In this document: positions 44,720 to 56,818 of the stretch, in pieces
Layout of the letters: each line of letters starts with the position of its first letter
Position numbering within the stretch: the first letter of the stretch is position 1
NCBI GenBank assembly: GCA_904063045.1
Contig: CAJFCJ010000009.1
Location: 1,674,968-1,738,967, forward strand
DNA from: Dimorphilus gyrociliatus
Taxonomy: Eukaryota; Annelida; Polychaeta; Dinophilidae
Reading direction: 5' to 3'
DNA length: 64,000 nucleotides
The notes under the pieces: model-generated
What the model was told of the DNA's origin: nothing
Seen by the model: the letters and a program-made list of their open reading frames with translations, nothing else
The model's database searches: none
Program-made: the position numbers and the translations under genes

Positions 44720-47021
44720 ATGACAGAAGGTGTGAAGCTAAATGGAACCTGCCCTCCGCCTGGAAGCCCTGTTATAAATCCTGTAAGATAACTCTTATTT
44801 CTCAATATTTTTGCAAATGGAAACCTGATTGAGTGCGCTAAAATTTAAGCTATTCCTTGGAATCTAGCCGAAAACTTTATTCGAGAATGTTTTGTAATCA
44901 GGGCTTCTGATAGATTGTTTCAAGGTGAAATCGATCTGAAATTGCAATATAGTTTTTTTAGGAAAATTATTCAATGCATAATAGAGTTTTAACATCAAAA
45001 AATTATTATTTAAAAACCAATATTAGGTTTTATCAGAATGTTAAAGGAAACTTCTTTGAAAAGAACAATGGTCTGAATCTTTCTGCTATAGTTAACTACT
45101 GTTCATATTAATTCTATTCAAAACGGCTAATAAGTTAGCCGAAATTTTGTGACTAATTCATACTTTTCAATATTAAATTCTTTGAAAGATTTTATTGAAT
45201 TATGTTAAGGAATATGGTCTTATTTAATTTCATAACGTTCTTTCGAAGAGAACATTATCTCGATATTCAATGCAATATTGAACTATATGCTATGAAACTT
45301 AGTATAAAAGTTGGGATATTTTAACCCCTTAAGGGTTTCTATTTAAGTTTACTTACGAATCATTTAGAATATGAAAGAGCTGTGTTAGAACTTACTTACG
45401 TTGAGTGAAAGAAAGCCTTATTTTAAACGTTCTTTTCTAACTTTACCCTTTAATCCATTAACTATACTTTTCTGAATTTAGGCTAACAGGTTTCTTCTTT
45501 TTCTAGACAGATCAGTTTGATAACTTACCTCAATATATTCTCACAGTGGATTGTCTGTCAAAACTTTTACAGATTCCGTGAATCTCAAAATATATTGAAT
45601 TCAGTATTATTTATTTACAGACCATCCCTTACAATGGCCCTTTACTCCCTTTACAATCACAACAAATGATAATCATCCAGGGGTATATTTCACCTACTTG
45701 TACATCCTTTAATATATCTCTGTTGGTAAGTAATAACAATGTTCAAGAAAAGAGCGACGTTGCCCTGTGCATAACTATCTGCTTTACGGAGCCATCTTGT
45801 ATAAAACGTAATAGTTTTCTACAAGGAAGCTGGGGCCTAGAAGAAAAAGAGGGCCCAACCTTCCCTTTAAAGAGGGGTCATACTTTTGAATGCATAATTT
45901 TAGTTCAAGAAGATCATTTTAAAATGGCATTCAATCAGCAACACTATGCTGAGTACAGGCATAGAATTCAAAAAGAAGTAGTTACCAATTTATACATCGA
46001 TGGAGATATCAATATTCAGACGATATGCTTTCAAGGACCTGGCATACCTTCTAGACCAATTAACCCACTTGCTAATGTTCATTCTACTTCATCAGTAACG
46101 GTTATGCAACATCAATCACATCCTGTGATGAATCCACCCGTTCCATTTGTGATTCCAGTTGTTCCAGTAGCTAATGATCAAACAATTTGCCTCCGTGGAC
46201 ATGTAAAAACTGGAGGAAGCCGCTTTAGAGTTAGATTACAATTAGACGTAAGCCTGACAGGAGATGCTGCTCTTGAGACTTTAGTAAACATGACTGACGA
46301 AGTCGTTTCTCGTGCTGATGTACAGCAAGGCCAACGACAAATGGAAGAAACCACTGGCCCACCATTAACTGTGCGTCCGGGTCAACCGTTTGAACACATG
46401 ATTCTTATACAAGAAGACTGCATTAGATTAGCGTTCAACGGATCTCATTTTGCTGACTATCGTCATAGAATATCCAAGAGTAACATTACTCATTTCAGTG
46501 TCGATGGAGATATCCTTGTTCAAAGTGTTTTCTTTCAAGGACCTGGAATACCTGTTCCCAACACAATAGCTCAACGATCGCCAACTAGTGCTAATTCTCC
46601 TACTATGTCTTTTCCAGTACCATATAAGTGTCCAATTCCAGGAGGTGAATTTCATGGACGAATGATTTATATTTGTGGTGTCCCAGATGTCAGAGCGAAG
46701 CAGTTTGTTGTTAATCTTCGTTGTGGAGAATCAGGTACGAGTGATGTAGCGTTTCATTTCAATCCCAGATTTGCTGAAAACACTGTTGTACGAAATACGC
46801 ATACCAGTGGAGCATGGGGAAACATGGAACGGGATCACAATAGCTTTCCTTTTACTCCTGGTGTTCCTTTTGACATGATTGTTTTGTGCGAAAATGAGCA
46901 ATTTAAAGTTGCTGTCAATAATCAGCATTTTATAGAATACAAGCATAGGTTACCCAATTTGAAACAGATTAATTGCTTGGAAGTTGCTGGAGATGTTAAA
47001 CTAACTAGAGTGCAGTTGTGA
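44720..47021 (+). CDS. tandem-repeat galectin with three carbohydrate-recognition domains
   Basis: Two exons, 44720-44782 and 45621-47021, flank an 838-nt intron, the longest in the window, and give 487 residues. Three galectin domains are evident from repeats of F(E/D)xxILxQEDxFKMAFNxQHYAEYRHRI, (I/F)xxDGDIxIQ and FQGPGIP. Only the third keeps the canonical sugar-binding set: HFNPR (46755-46769), VVRN, a W in SGAWG and the acidic-basic MERD. The first has CITICFTEP in place of HxNPR and WGLEEKE in place of WGxxER; the second has lost all of these residues (LETLVNMTDE, no Trp). Linkers are Pro- and Ser-rich. No signal peptide is present, as is usual for galectins. It could cross-link a ligand through the third domain while the others bind something else; this is inference. 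Confidence 0.9.
44783..45620 (+). other. galectin first intron, unusually long for this window
   Basis: The intron (GTAAGA...TTTACAG) is about ten times the typical length here. No open frame, repeat or RNA-like fold was recognised. Its length alone makes it a candidate for enhancers or an embedded non-coding RNA. Confidence 0.5.
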
Positions 47022-47636
47022 CTTAGACTGTTTCCTGAGCTATTGTTTGTTTTTAATGCTTGCCAAATAAAAATTTGTGTCTCTTTTTCTGTGGCTTTCA
47101 CTGATGACTTGATCTACAGGTTTTATTTTTTTACAAGATTTTATTGGAACCGTTTACAGCATGTAATTAATGTATTCTAAGTTACGTTATGTGACATTGT
47201 TTAAAAAAAATTGCAATTTATGCCTAAAAACGATTTGGATCTGTTTAGTTATCAAGTAAGAATTAGAAGTGGTTTACTCCTAATAAACTTATAACTAATT
47301 AGCTTAAATATTAATCAATTAGAGAATGTGTAGTCAAACAGCTGATTTAAAAAAAAGAGGAAATCCAGGCCATTTAGTATATTATTGAAGTCAAACAGCA
47401 ATGTTCTTTTAGCTTTCTCTCACACCTTTACTGACTTATCTTATCAGCCATGTCGTTATCAGACACACTGGCCGTTACGATATAAAATATGTCTTTACAT
47501 AGGTAAATGGAAATTTTGAATTTAACAAAAAAAATGTTTACATGATTGATAACACGTGTTTTTTATTAAGTGAAAAATGTCATTTAATAGTTATAGTGAT
47601 TGTATTTAACAAGGTCTGCGAGAAATAATAGTTTTA
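47022..47636. other. convergent spacer between galectin and PRPF39
   Basis: A poly(A) signal AATAAA for galectin lies at 47066-47071. The rest is AT-rich and carries no recognised gene. Confidence 0.5.
47066..47071 (+). promoter_or_regulatory. galectin poly(A) signal
   Basis: AATAAA lies 44 nt past the galectin stop codon in an AT-rich 3' UTR. Confidence 0.65.
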
Positions 47637-50231
47637 TCATTTAGTGCTAAATCCATTACCATTACCATAATTCATCCACTGTTGACCGTACCATTGTTGA
47701 GCTGAGTAGTTATTATACCAATCTTGATCTGTTTTCTTGCGCTTTGACGATGTGTCACCTGAGTAGTCGTCTGGTTTGCGTTTATTATTTCTTTCTTCAT
47801 CCTTTAGCAGTGAGTGAGCAAGTTTAGCTTCCTCAATTTGTTTAACATCAGACGATAAATCATCAAGAAAGTCCAATCTAGATTGAGAGAAATCCAAACG
47901 CTCTTTAACAGTAAAAGTGGAGCTATTTATGCAATCATCAAAGAACTTAAATAAGTTTTCAAAGTCTTGTGCGGTATATAATAAGTTAATTATGAACTGA
48001 GTTAATTTATAATTAGATGATTCAACTCTTCTAACATTTTCTAAAACCGCCTTAGCCTTGTCGAGATTATTCAAAATTTTATAACAAAATCTGGCATACT
48101 TTTCAGCCCAAAATATTTTAACTTTAGAATTTACTGAGGACTCTACAGCTGAATGATACAACTTATCACATTCTTCAAGTTTATTGTAACGTCTTAAAAC
48201 TCCCACTCGGTGTACTATTACAGCTATGATTCCTGGATGTCGAGCTTCAAACTGGTCCAAAATTTTAATAGCGCTCTCCATTCCTGAAATATTTTCTTCG
48301 AAATGTGACCAACTCAAAGCTAAATTAACTTTCATCGGTAAATGTACATTACACGCTCTTTCATAAATGCTTCTAGCCTCTTCAATATGAGAATGATCGG
48401 TCATATATTTTGCATATTTCAGCCAAAATTCTTCATAGAGTGCGCATGAAATGAGACACCTTTCATAAAGGAAAACTATTCTAGTATGATTTTCCTGCTT
48501 CGTTTCATAATCGAGATACTCATGCCAATTTCTTAGTTGAGATCTTTCTATTGGTTTGACATGAAAATATGGTCGCTTTATTGATTCCTCGAAATTCCAG
48601 CGTTTGTTCACTTCAATTGTTGTAGCTTCATGAATAGGTTGTCTTAAACTAAGCATTTTATCTTTTATCAGTCTATTTTCTTCTTCAGCTAGCAAAGGAA
48701 GATCATGTGGATCCATACTATTTTCCGTACATTTACCAAGAGTATCAGCGGCTGTAGCAGGAATGAGGTTTGCTGCTATCATAGCATCTTCATTAGGCGT
48801 GGCAGATTTCGCCATTTTTACAGCTTCTCTTCGTTCTTCCTGAATTTCTCTCTTGAAATTTATATAATCTTCTTCTGGTAAAATATCAACTGGTTCTGAC
48901 CCTTGAATTATTTCAACTAGGGATAAATAATGAGCTGTATACTGATGTGTAGGAATAGCTATAAGTTTATCATAAAGGGATAGCACATTTCTTAAGTTAC
49001 GCTTTTGACTTTCCCAATCAAGTGCCATTTGCCATAGTCGATCTGATTTAAATTCCAAACCACAAGTATCAATAGCTCTAAGGAATAAGTTTCTGATATC
49101 GTCATCATTTTTACTGTTCCTGTCCTTAAATCTATGCTTAATTGTCCATTCTAAATAATGTATCCATAAATCAACCGATAATGGAATCGCTTTTACGCCC
49201 TTTTCAAAGATCTGTAGAAAAACACAGATTTAATTTAATTTTTTAACTAAAAGTATTTCAACTGACGTATACAGTAAAAAGACCCTTTTCTATATCTGAA
49301 ATTTACAAATTTATCTTAGAGCCAGCTGGAATTGTAAAAAATAACTGTTAATATTTATGCATAATATTGCATTTCGCATACCAAAGAAGGACTAAGCCTC
49401 TTATCTATTTACTTTGTACGTGCTCTCGAAATACTTTATATTTTAACCATGTCTGAAAAGCGGAATTGATCTATCGGAATGGACTCAATAGTTTTACTGT
49501 TACCTTCTCAACCTCGTCCGCTCCTTCGTGATTTTTAATAAGGTCAGCGTACTTTTTCCAATATCCATAACAATAAGGGTAGTGGGTTAAAAAGCTGTCC
49601 ATGCCATTTTTAATTTCTTCAACTTTGTTCTATAAGATAAAATTAAATAAAATTACTCATTAAAATTTGGATTTGGAACTCACTTCATTTTCAATCAGTT
49701 GTAAAAGATATGTCCAGGAATTGAAATCTTTAAAATCGGATTTTACTTTAGCCCAGTAAGTTTTTATCTCCTTTGCTGTGCTAGCCAATTCTTCTTCGGC
49801 TTTTTCCGGTGGTGATGTATCCTGAGTGCCGCAGTTAGTTGCATCTGAAGTGTCTGTTGATTTACTAATCGTTTTATTTCCATCCTTAGAGGGTTTAAGT
49901 TCGGTTATTTGAGATCTATAATATTCGGCCCATTGTTTTGCTAAATTTGCTTCTTCCATACGTCCCTCATTTTCAGCAGAAATTGCTTGATTATCATAAT
50001 ATTCTGCCCATTGAAGTGTATGATCTGTCTGATTGTTCGAGTCTTGGCCATTTGTTTCAATATTTGAATCTGTTTCAAAACAATAGTCATAACGCATGAA
50101 ATACGTTTCGGATACGATAGATTGAATAAATAAAGTCACTAAACCCTATATACTATTCCTTTGCGATTTCTTATAGCAGCATTTACAAGAGAAGAATTAC
50201 CTTGTTTTACTTCCATTTCCATAGTCGCCAT
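47637..50231 (-). CDS. PRPF39: pre-mRNA-processing factor 39 (PRPF39)
   Basis: Four exons (50231-50201, 50069-49684, 49629-49504, 49211-47637) give 705 residues (human 669). After an acidic, Gln-rich N-terminus, HAT repeats follow: [85 protein letters not shown], and [24 protein letters not shown]. The end carries KRKPDD and [12 protein letters not shown], paralleling human YNYSAWYQYNYQNPW. The protein is a U1 snRNP-associated splicing factor, homologous to yeast Prp39/Prp42, that stabilises 5' splice-site recognition. The 292-nt intron at 49212-49503 is longer than its neighbours and has internal splice-like signals. The start [10 protein letters not shown] comes from a 31-nt exon that joins in phase 1. 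Confidence 0.96.
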
Positions 50232-51256
50232 TGCTTAACTTGGCTTAAGTCAAAACCAAATGCGTGAATAGCGAATACAATTACCGGAAGTCAAAAGAGT
50301 ATGTAAAATAGTAACAACCACGTAGACTTAACAATGCGACACTTAGTGGCTATATATAGTAATGGCGGAAATTTCCTTATAAGTATTGATTTTTTTTAAA
50401 TTTCAACTAAAATTTCTTTTCTTTTACAGATAATACAACATTTACATTATTTAAAAAATATCTGCTAAACTAAGTAGAATTCTTAAAATTCTGAGGACTT
50501 TAATTAAAATTATTTATATCTTCGGCCATTTTGTTTCGCAAATTTTCTTCTTGTCGCTGTTGTCTCTTTTGGACAGAGAATATTGGTGTAGCATTCTCCC
50601 GAATTCAAATGCTAATACCATGCAAGTTTTTCAGTATCGACTCATAATAAACAAAACAGTATTGCCTAAAATATATATCTAGTAATTAACCATTTCTCTT
50701 TGCAAAATAATGTTAATTTAGTTAAAAACATACATAAGAAGAATACATCTATATGATATAATATTTCCACAATTTCCACATACAATACATCATTCAAACA
50801 AAAGTTGACACATAATAATATTTTATCGATAAGGGAAAAGTAAATTCTCGTATAACTTTGGTAATTTTTTAAAAAGACGTCTATTTAATATTAAAATTTT
50901 TAACAACTAACAGCTGAGTTTTATCATACTTTTAGAATAATGAAAGTGTGGGAAATTTATGCTCAGAGATCCCTATAATAATTGATTGTAGTTGTAAAAG
51001 TTGGAATATATTTTTTTATATGAATAGACGTAACGTGATTTGTTGGAAAAATTTAGGATAAATAAAAAAAAATCAGTTCAAATATGTTCTTCTTTGTCGT
51101 GAACTTTCATAATCATGCAGCTTAGATTAGAAAGAATTTTTTTTCGGAAATATGATATGTCCTGAGAGTCATTACGTCATTTAGTTCTTATGCAAATACG
51201 AAAATGATTCGTCAATGCATACTCACGTGATTGGCGCGAATGGTAATACCCCTAAA
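50232..51256. promoter_or_regulatory. divergent spacer between PRPF39 and the HMG-box gene
   Basis: About 1 kb. Near PRPF39 there are ATGGCGG (50362-50368) and CGGCCATTTTG (50523-50533), both YY1-like. Near the HMG gene there is an octamer ATGCAAAT (51190-51197), an E-box TCACGTGA (51223-51230) and an E2F-like TTGGCGCGAA (51231-51240), all within 70 nt of the start codon. The middle is plain AT-rich sequence. Confidence 0.55.
51190..51240 (+). promoter_or_regulatory. octamer, E-box and E2F-like cluster before the HMG-box gene
   Basis: ATGCAAAT (51190-51197), TCACGTGA (51223-51230) and TTGGCGCGAA (51231-51240) sit within 51 nt and end 16 nt before the start codon. E2F-like sites usually mark S-phase or germline genes; the function here is inferred. 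Confidence 0.55.
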
Positions 51257-54200
51257 ATGTGCGAACAAGCGAATATGACTGATGAAAGCAAAGGTAATGA
51301 AAATTTAACTTCAAGTTGAAACATTTTTTGAAACACTTTTCAACTATAAAACTTTCATAGAAACTTTATCGAACATTTGAGAGTATATGTATGTTTTTCG
51401 ATATCTTTGTAAAATCCAGACGGATGCTAATTTTTACCGTTAGTGTCTGTTGATGGAGCGGTCACTGACCTAAATTTTTAATTATCTTGGCAATTAGTTT
51501 ATATCTTGCTATTTTATTCTTTTGAAAGTTGTTACATTATATTACTTTAAATAAAGTTATCAAAAAAGTTTGAGAAGTTAGGATTTTAAATTTTAAATTG
51601 TAAGAATGAGGGCAGACATATTGGATTTTTCCTTCCAGAATATTTCATCTTCATCTGAATTACCCCAAACCACATTTAATTGACTTATTATGAAGTCTTT
51701 AAAACTTTTAGAACAAAAACTATCAATTTATAACGAAACTTTGTTTAACTCAAACTGACCTGTTCACTCTTGGAGAATTTTGTTCTCGAAAATTTGGCCA
51801 TTTTTGTTCATGAATTCAGTGATATATTTTAACATAAACATGATTACTGGTTACTAATATCTCATTTTTCTGAATAGGTTTTGGTTGTTCTGATAGTGAC
51901 GGGTATTCAGCTCTTCAGTGAGTAAAAAAATTTTACTCAATGAAATTTTTGAGAATTCATTAACTTTTTTTTATCAGAAATTTTGGCACTGACTTGGACC
52001 AAGAAAATTCTGTTGTTAGCAAAGACTTACTCCTGTCACTAGCAATGTAAAAAAAATTAATTTTAATTAAATATTACTAAAGTGTTCCTTTTAGGGATAC
52101 AAACATAAATTCTCAGCTATTTAGTACTAGTAAACGTTCTTCATCGAGTAGCAGTAGTAATCAACTTCGTAAGTACATTGTACAATATTCAACCGATTTC
52201 GTATACACTAAAATAGTCCCTTCAATATAATTGAAGAACTATTAATTTTTTCACTTTAATCTAAAACGTTTAAATCTGGTTTTTATAAACAGAGCTATTA
52301 CAAGTTAATCGAGATATTATAGAATTAGACACAAAACCTCCTTGGTTTCTCGACTCTAATGAGGTAGTCGATAGGCTACAATCTGCAGCTTACAATTCTC
52401 AGATAGGTATATAGAAAATATAATTTTACGGCCTCATTGAACTTAATCTAAAAACTATTACTCTACATTATTAGACTTTGACTTCAATTCTACGTCGGCA
52501 GAGGAAGCAGCTCCTGACAATAGGTTAGCTAACAATTACTCAATAGTCTTAAATCGTAGTCATAAAGTGCTAAACTTCGTAATAACTTATTTTTCTTCAA
52601 TTAGTCATGATTGGTGTATAAATGGGACTCATAGGTAAGGCTTGCATTATAAAATATATAGTATTTTAAATACATACTACTCGTATTTTAGTAGCATCTT
52701 GAGCCAAAGTGATATATCACCAGTATTTCCTCTAACTCCTACTGATTCTAATAAAGAAATAACTGACGGTAAATATACAAGAATCTACATAAACTTTATA
52801 ACGTTCACATCTGTAATTCAACAGATGAAAATTCACAGAAAGTTAAGTTGTCTCCCGATTCGGAAGTTAAAGCCGAAACCACTGATGGAACTGTTCCTGT
52901 GTCATTGGATATTGGAGAAGGTAATTTTCCTTTTTTCTCAAGTTTTCAACTTAACCTTCATTTTTTGAAGTTGTCCAATCGAACGATAAAACAATCGCTG
53001 ACAAAATCAGGTACGTTTTCTTTGCAGTGTATTTACATTTACAGAACATTTTTCTCTAAAATTCGTTTAGAGAATCTTGTCAAAGCAGAGCATCCGTCGA
53101 TTCTAACAAGGAGGAAAGTACTGGTAATAATTCTCTTATATGTCATTTTTCTTTTAACATTTTGTATAAGTCATAATTGTTTCAATTTTATTCTGTTATT
53201 GTAAGTCAATCCATCAGGCAATATTCTTTGAGTTTGTTTATTCGGTAAGTTGACAGTGCTTGAATCAATATTTCCGAACATTAAATGTCAGTCTTAGTTC
53301 TGTTTAGGATATTACTAGTTCCAGCTATAGAGAAAACTTATATTTTCGTTATAATTTAACATAGGTTTTAAATAACCTTAATAAAATAGTAAAAAAAGAG
53401 CGGAAACTCAAAAACCAGAAAGTTTTTTTATTTTTTCGAAAGAAATGAAGTAAAAAAATTGACATTTTTCAGAGGAAATTAGCGAGCCAAAACTGAATTC
53501 TTCCGATATTAAAGATACCACCCAGCATAATCCGGCTAAATTTACTTTAGATCAAGTAACACCTACGGTATGTTGAACTTAACTATCTTGTTCCATCTCC
53601 ATAATACGTTTGCAGATTGGAACAAATATCTTAAAGAAGTTGGACTACATCATTCAAGAGAAAAATACTCTTTTTGATAACTTCTTTCGAATAAAGCGTA
53701 ATAATCGTTCGTTTTTTATATTAAATTTTCTGATAACTTGTCTAATAAAACTATTTATCGTTTTAATTCATTAGAGAAAAAAGTCTGTTCAATTAAAAGA
53801 GAGCACGAGGTAAAAATTTCTCATTTTTATTTTACAGTAAAATAATAATTTGTTTTTACTTTGATAGCAAATTAGCATCAATGAAACTCCGAGGAAAGTA
53901 GGTGAACGCCGAAGGAAACCTTTATATAATTATAAATTGAAAAAAACAGTTAAAAATGGTAAGATAATTTTGGGAGTTTTCAAGATTGAATGATATTATT
54001 TTTTAGCTGAGACTTGTGAAGTTAGTGAAAAGCCTATATTCAAATGGCCCGAATGCCCTACTGGAAGAAGAAAAAAGTTTGTAGCGAATTCTTCAAATAA
54101 ATGCTATTAATTAATATTTCATATAACTTTCAAAAGGGTGAACGCTAAACCAAAACGAATTAAAGAGAAAAGTAAACGCCTTTGGAAGAACGGATTCATG

Positions 54201-55584
54201 CTTTTCGCTAAAAAGTATCGAAAAGCATATTCAATGTAAGAATTTAATAAAAAGCTTGGTTATAAAAGCGTAAATAATATCTATGCAATTTAACATTTTC
54301 AATAGTGCAATGCGTTCTGGAGACGTGCCAAGAACATCAAATTTAATGAATGCTGTCTCTAGATTATGGAGTTCTTTATCGTCATCAGAAAAAGAGAAGT
54401 ATAGCCTTAATTATCTATATGAAGAGGAAGAAACTGATAAACCCTGTGAAAATTTATCTCCCTTTGAACTTCCAACTGAGAGCTCTAATGTAGTTGATAT
54501 TGGGAAGGGTAATGAAATTGATAATCCTGCATGCAAAGAGTATTCTTGCAAACGAAGAAAAATTTCAAGTACAAAAGCAATAGAAGTAAATTTTAAGAGA
54601 AGAAAAACAGAAACAGACAGCAGCAATTATGAGAAACTTATGGGACAGGAAATTATAGAACAAACAACTCATTTAGATAATCCCAACGATAGTGAAGATA
54701 TGCTGAAAATTTTTGATAAGACACCTGAAAAATTTATATCGAATCCATACGAACATTCGTCGAGAATTAGTCCTGCTGTTTCTCGACGAAAGAGAGTACG
54801 GAAGAGTCTCAATTTTGACCATTTGCTTTACGATCAAAGATCCCCTCTCTGCTTTGAAATTCCTGATGTAAATGTATACACTTTACTTCAGGATTACGAT
54901 CCCCCTGACGATTATACTGTTCCAGATGTGTATGATAATGAATATCTTGATTACAAATGGGATTATGATGAAATAGCCAACGTTAAAGAAGCAGATAATT
55001 CAGACTTTGAGTCTCCGAAAATACCTTCAAAATTAAGAACACTTAAGATCATTCAGGAGCCTGAATTGTTATCACAGCAAAAGTTACCAATTTCTATCAA
55101 TATCACTGAACTATTAGAAAGAAACGAACCAGTGATTAATGTAACAGAGCAGGCTTTTAAAAAACAAGGCTTTCCTAATCAACCTGTGAGACTTGTTCAT
55201 ACTCCGAATGTTACTTTGCATCAAGCGAAACCTTCGTCAAGTTTTGCAAAGAGTTCAAACTCTAGAATCTCTGGAGTTAAACACGTTTTTACGTTTAATA
55301 ATTTCGTTAAAACCGCCGAAGAATCGAAAAATCAATCCATTTCAACTGAATCACAATCTACAGACATTAAAGAAAATCAAGAAAACGCTAGTAAAGATAT
55401 CCACACTGTCTTTCAGTTGTTTGAGAGTAGCAAATCTGATAAATATATAGCTGCGAGACCAGCTGGAAATATTGTTTTAAGGTTAACTAATGGAAATGAC
55501 GAAAGTACTGTCTACAAGATTCCTGTTGTAACTTCGGAAGGTGCATGTAAAATTCTATCACTGTTACCTAAGAACAAGAAATAA
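51257..55584 (+). CDS. HMG-box-like nuclear protein assembled from 17 mostly tiny exons
   Basis: Seventeen exons join in phase to 779 residues; sixteen are 30-114 nt: 51257-51293, 51878-51917, 51978-52046, 52095-52168, 52293-52406, 52475-52523, 52605-52634, 52692-52768, 52825-52920, 52971-53010, 53071-53123, 53473-53567, 53775-53809, 53876-53958, 54007-54076, 54137-54235, with a large last exon 54306-55584. The N-terminal half is acidic, Ser-rich and disordered, with LLQVNRDIIELDTKPPWFLDSNEVVD as a conserved-looking patch. A basic segment (KKTVKNG, RKKVNAKPKRIKEKSKR) leads into LWKNGFMLFAKKYRKAYSIAMRSGD...NAVSRLWSSLSSSEKEKY, which has the HMG-box pattern. The C-terminus is Ser- and Asn-rich with no known domain. 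The HMG part weakly recalls those of STRA8 and MEIOSIN (SAAISHLWQTLSEEKK). I cannot name an orthologue; a cell-cycle or meiotic role is a guess from the promoter. Confidence 0.72.
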
Positions 55585-55888
55585 AGCTCCATGTATGTTT
55601 GATTTTGTTACCTTTAAGAAGAAAAATATCAAATCCACCTCTAATTTTTTTATGCTTATTTAGCGTCTAACGAATTTCATAATTACAATTAAAAATCTAT
55701 GTTGATCTATGGTTGTTCCATAGTTGTTCGTCTTTCAAATGTAAACTTTGTTAACGTGTTTTGATATGTCAGCTAAATTTAAATTTTTCGTTCTAATTAT
55801 ATTAATTTCTCAATTCTACGTAAGCTTTTATTAGTAATTATTTTATCAGTAATATCTAACGCAATAGTTAATTTGTTTAAATGTCATT
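55585..55888. other. convergent spacer
   Basis: A 304-nt AT-rich gap between the HMG-box gene and the nitrilase gene. No feature is recognised beyond expected 3' UTRs. Confidence 0.4.
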
Positions 55889-56818
55889 TCATTCCTTAAC
55901 CGTATCAGGTTGACTTGGAACGTCAAAATTAAATACATCATCTCTCGAGTAATGACCGATAACATCAAACTCCAATTTACTTCTAATAATATCTTCCAAA
56001 TCCAAAGTAGCATAAAGAATTCCTGCTTCATTAAACAATGGTCCAGCTATGATTTTTCCTAGAGGCGAAACAATCACACTACCACCAGTTGTAACGATAT
56101 CAGGTAGTTCTTTTATACCTTCTAAGTGCAGAATATCTTCGGGATAATCTGTAGCTTTAACAAATTGATTACAGCTCAAAACAAAGCATCTGCCTTCTCT
56201 AGCAATATGCTGCATACTTGCAACCCACGTATCTCTATGATCAGCTGTTGGAGCCAAATAGATTTCAACTCCTTTATTATACATTGCCATCCTAGCCAAA
56301 GGCATGTAGTTCTCCCAGCAAATAAGCCCGCCGATTTTGCCAATACTTGTATCAAAAGTCGATAAAGTATCTCCGCTACCTTCTCCCCATACCATGCGTT
56401 CTCCAGCTGTAGGCTTCAGTTTTCTGTGTTTTCCAAGAAGTTTTCCGGCAGGAGAGAAATATAAGATAGTGCAATACAGTGTTCCATTTGAAATAGTATC
56501 TCTTTCTATAACTCCAATCACTAAGTAAATGGAGTTTCCTGCAGCTATGCTAGCCAAGCGGTCTGTTGCAGGCCCTGGAACCTGTACAGAACTCTTAACG
56601 TATTTTAACCAGACTTCGCGACCCTCCTCAGTTCGATTTCCCACAACCGTGCCAAATTTAAGACTCTTCGGATAACTAGATACAAAAGCCTCAGGAAAGA
56701 GAATCAATTTTGCCCCTTCCGATGCCGCCTCCTTTGTCAACTTCTCAACTTTTTCCAGGGTATTCTCTAAGTCGAATATTGCGGGAGAATCTTGAACTAC
56801 TGCAACTTTTACTTCCAT
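55889..56818 (-). CDS. aliphatic/plant-type nitrilase, single exon
   Basis: One uninterrupted frame encodes 309 residues, typical for branch-1 nitrilases. The catalytic Glu-Lys-Cys set is present: LFPEAF (E43), HRKLKP (K133) and GGLICWENYMPLAR (C167), followed by GVEIYLAPTADHRDTW, a strong nitrilase fingerprint. This differs from the animal NIT1, NIT2, beta-ureidopropionase and NADSYN types, whose Cys is followed by other sequences. The family hydrolyses nitriles to acids and ammonia. No signal peptide or membrane segment is visible, so it is probably cytosolic. It lacks introns while nearly all neighbours have several, which suggests a late horizontal or retro-copied origin, although base composition is not obviously different. 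An NRF1-like motif lies 86 nt upstream. Confidence 0.93.
   Translation of the reverse strand: MEVKVAVVQDSPAIFDLENTLEKVEKLTKEAASEGAKLILFPEAFVSSYPKSLKFGTVVGNRTEEGREVWLKYVKSSVQVPGPATDRLASIAAGNSIYLVIGVIERDTISNGTLYCTILYFSPAGKLLGKHRKLKPTAGERMVWGEGSGDTLSTFDTSIGKIGGLICWENYMPLARMAMYNKGVEIYLAPTADHRDTWVASMQHIAREGRCFVLSCNQFVKATDYPEDILHLEGIKELPDIVTTGGSVIVSPLGKIIAGPLFNEAGILYATLDLEDIIRSKLEFDVIGHYSRDDVFNFDVPSQPDTVKE

Noticed and set aside
49212-49503. Possible extra PRPF39 exon inside the 292-nt intron ([13 protein letters not shown], between TTTTCAG and GTAAAT)
   Set aside because: Its length is 40 nt, so inclusion would shift the frame, and the flanking exons already join as in human PRPF39. A poison exon is possible but unsupported.
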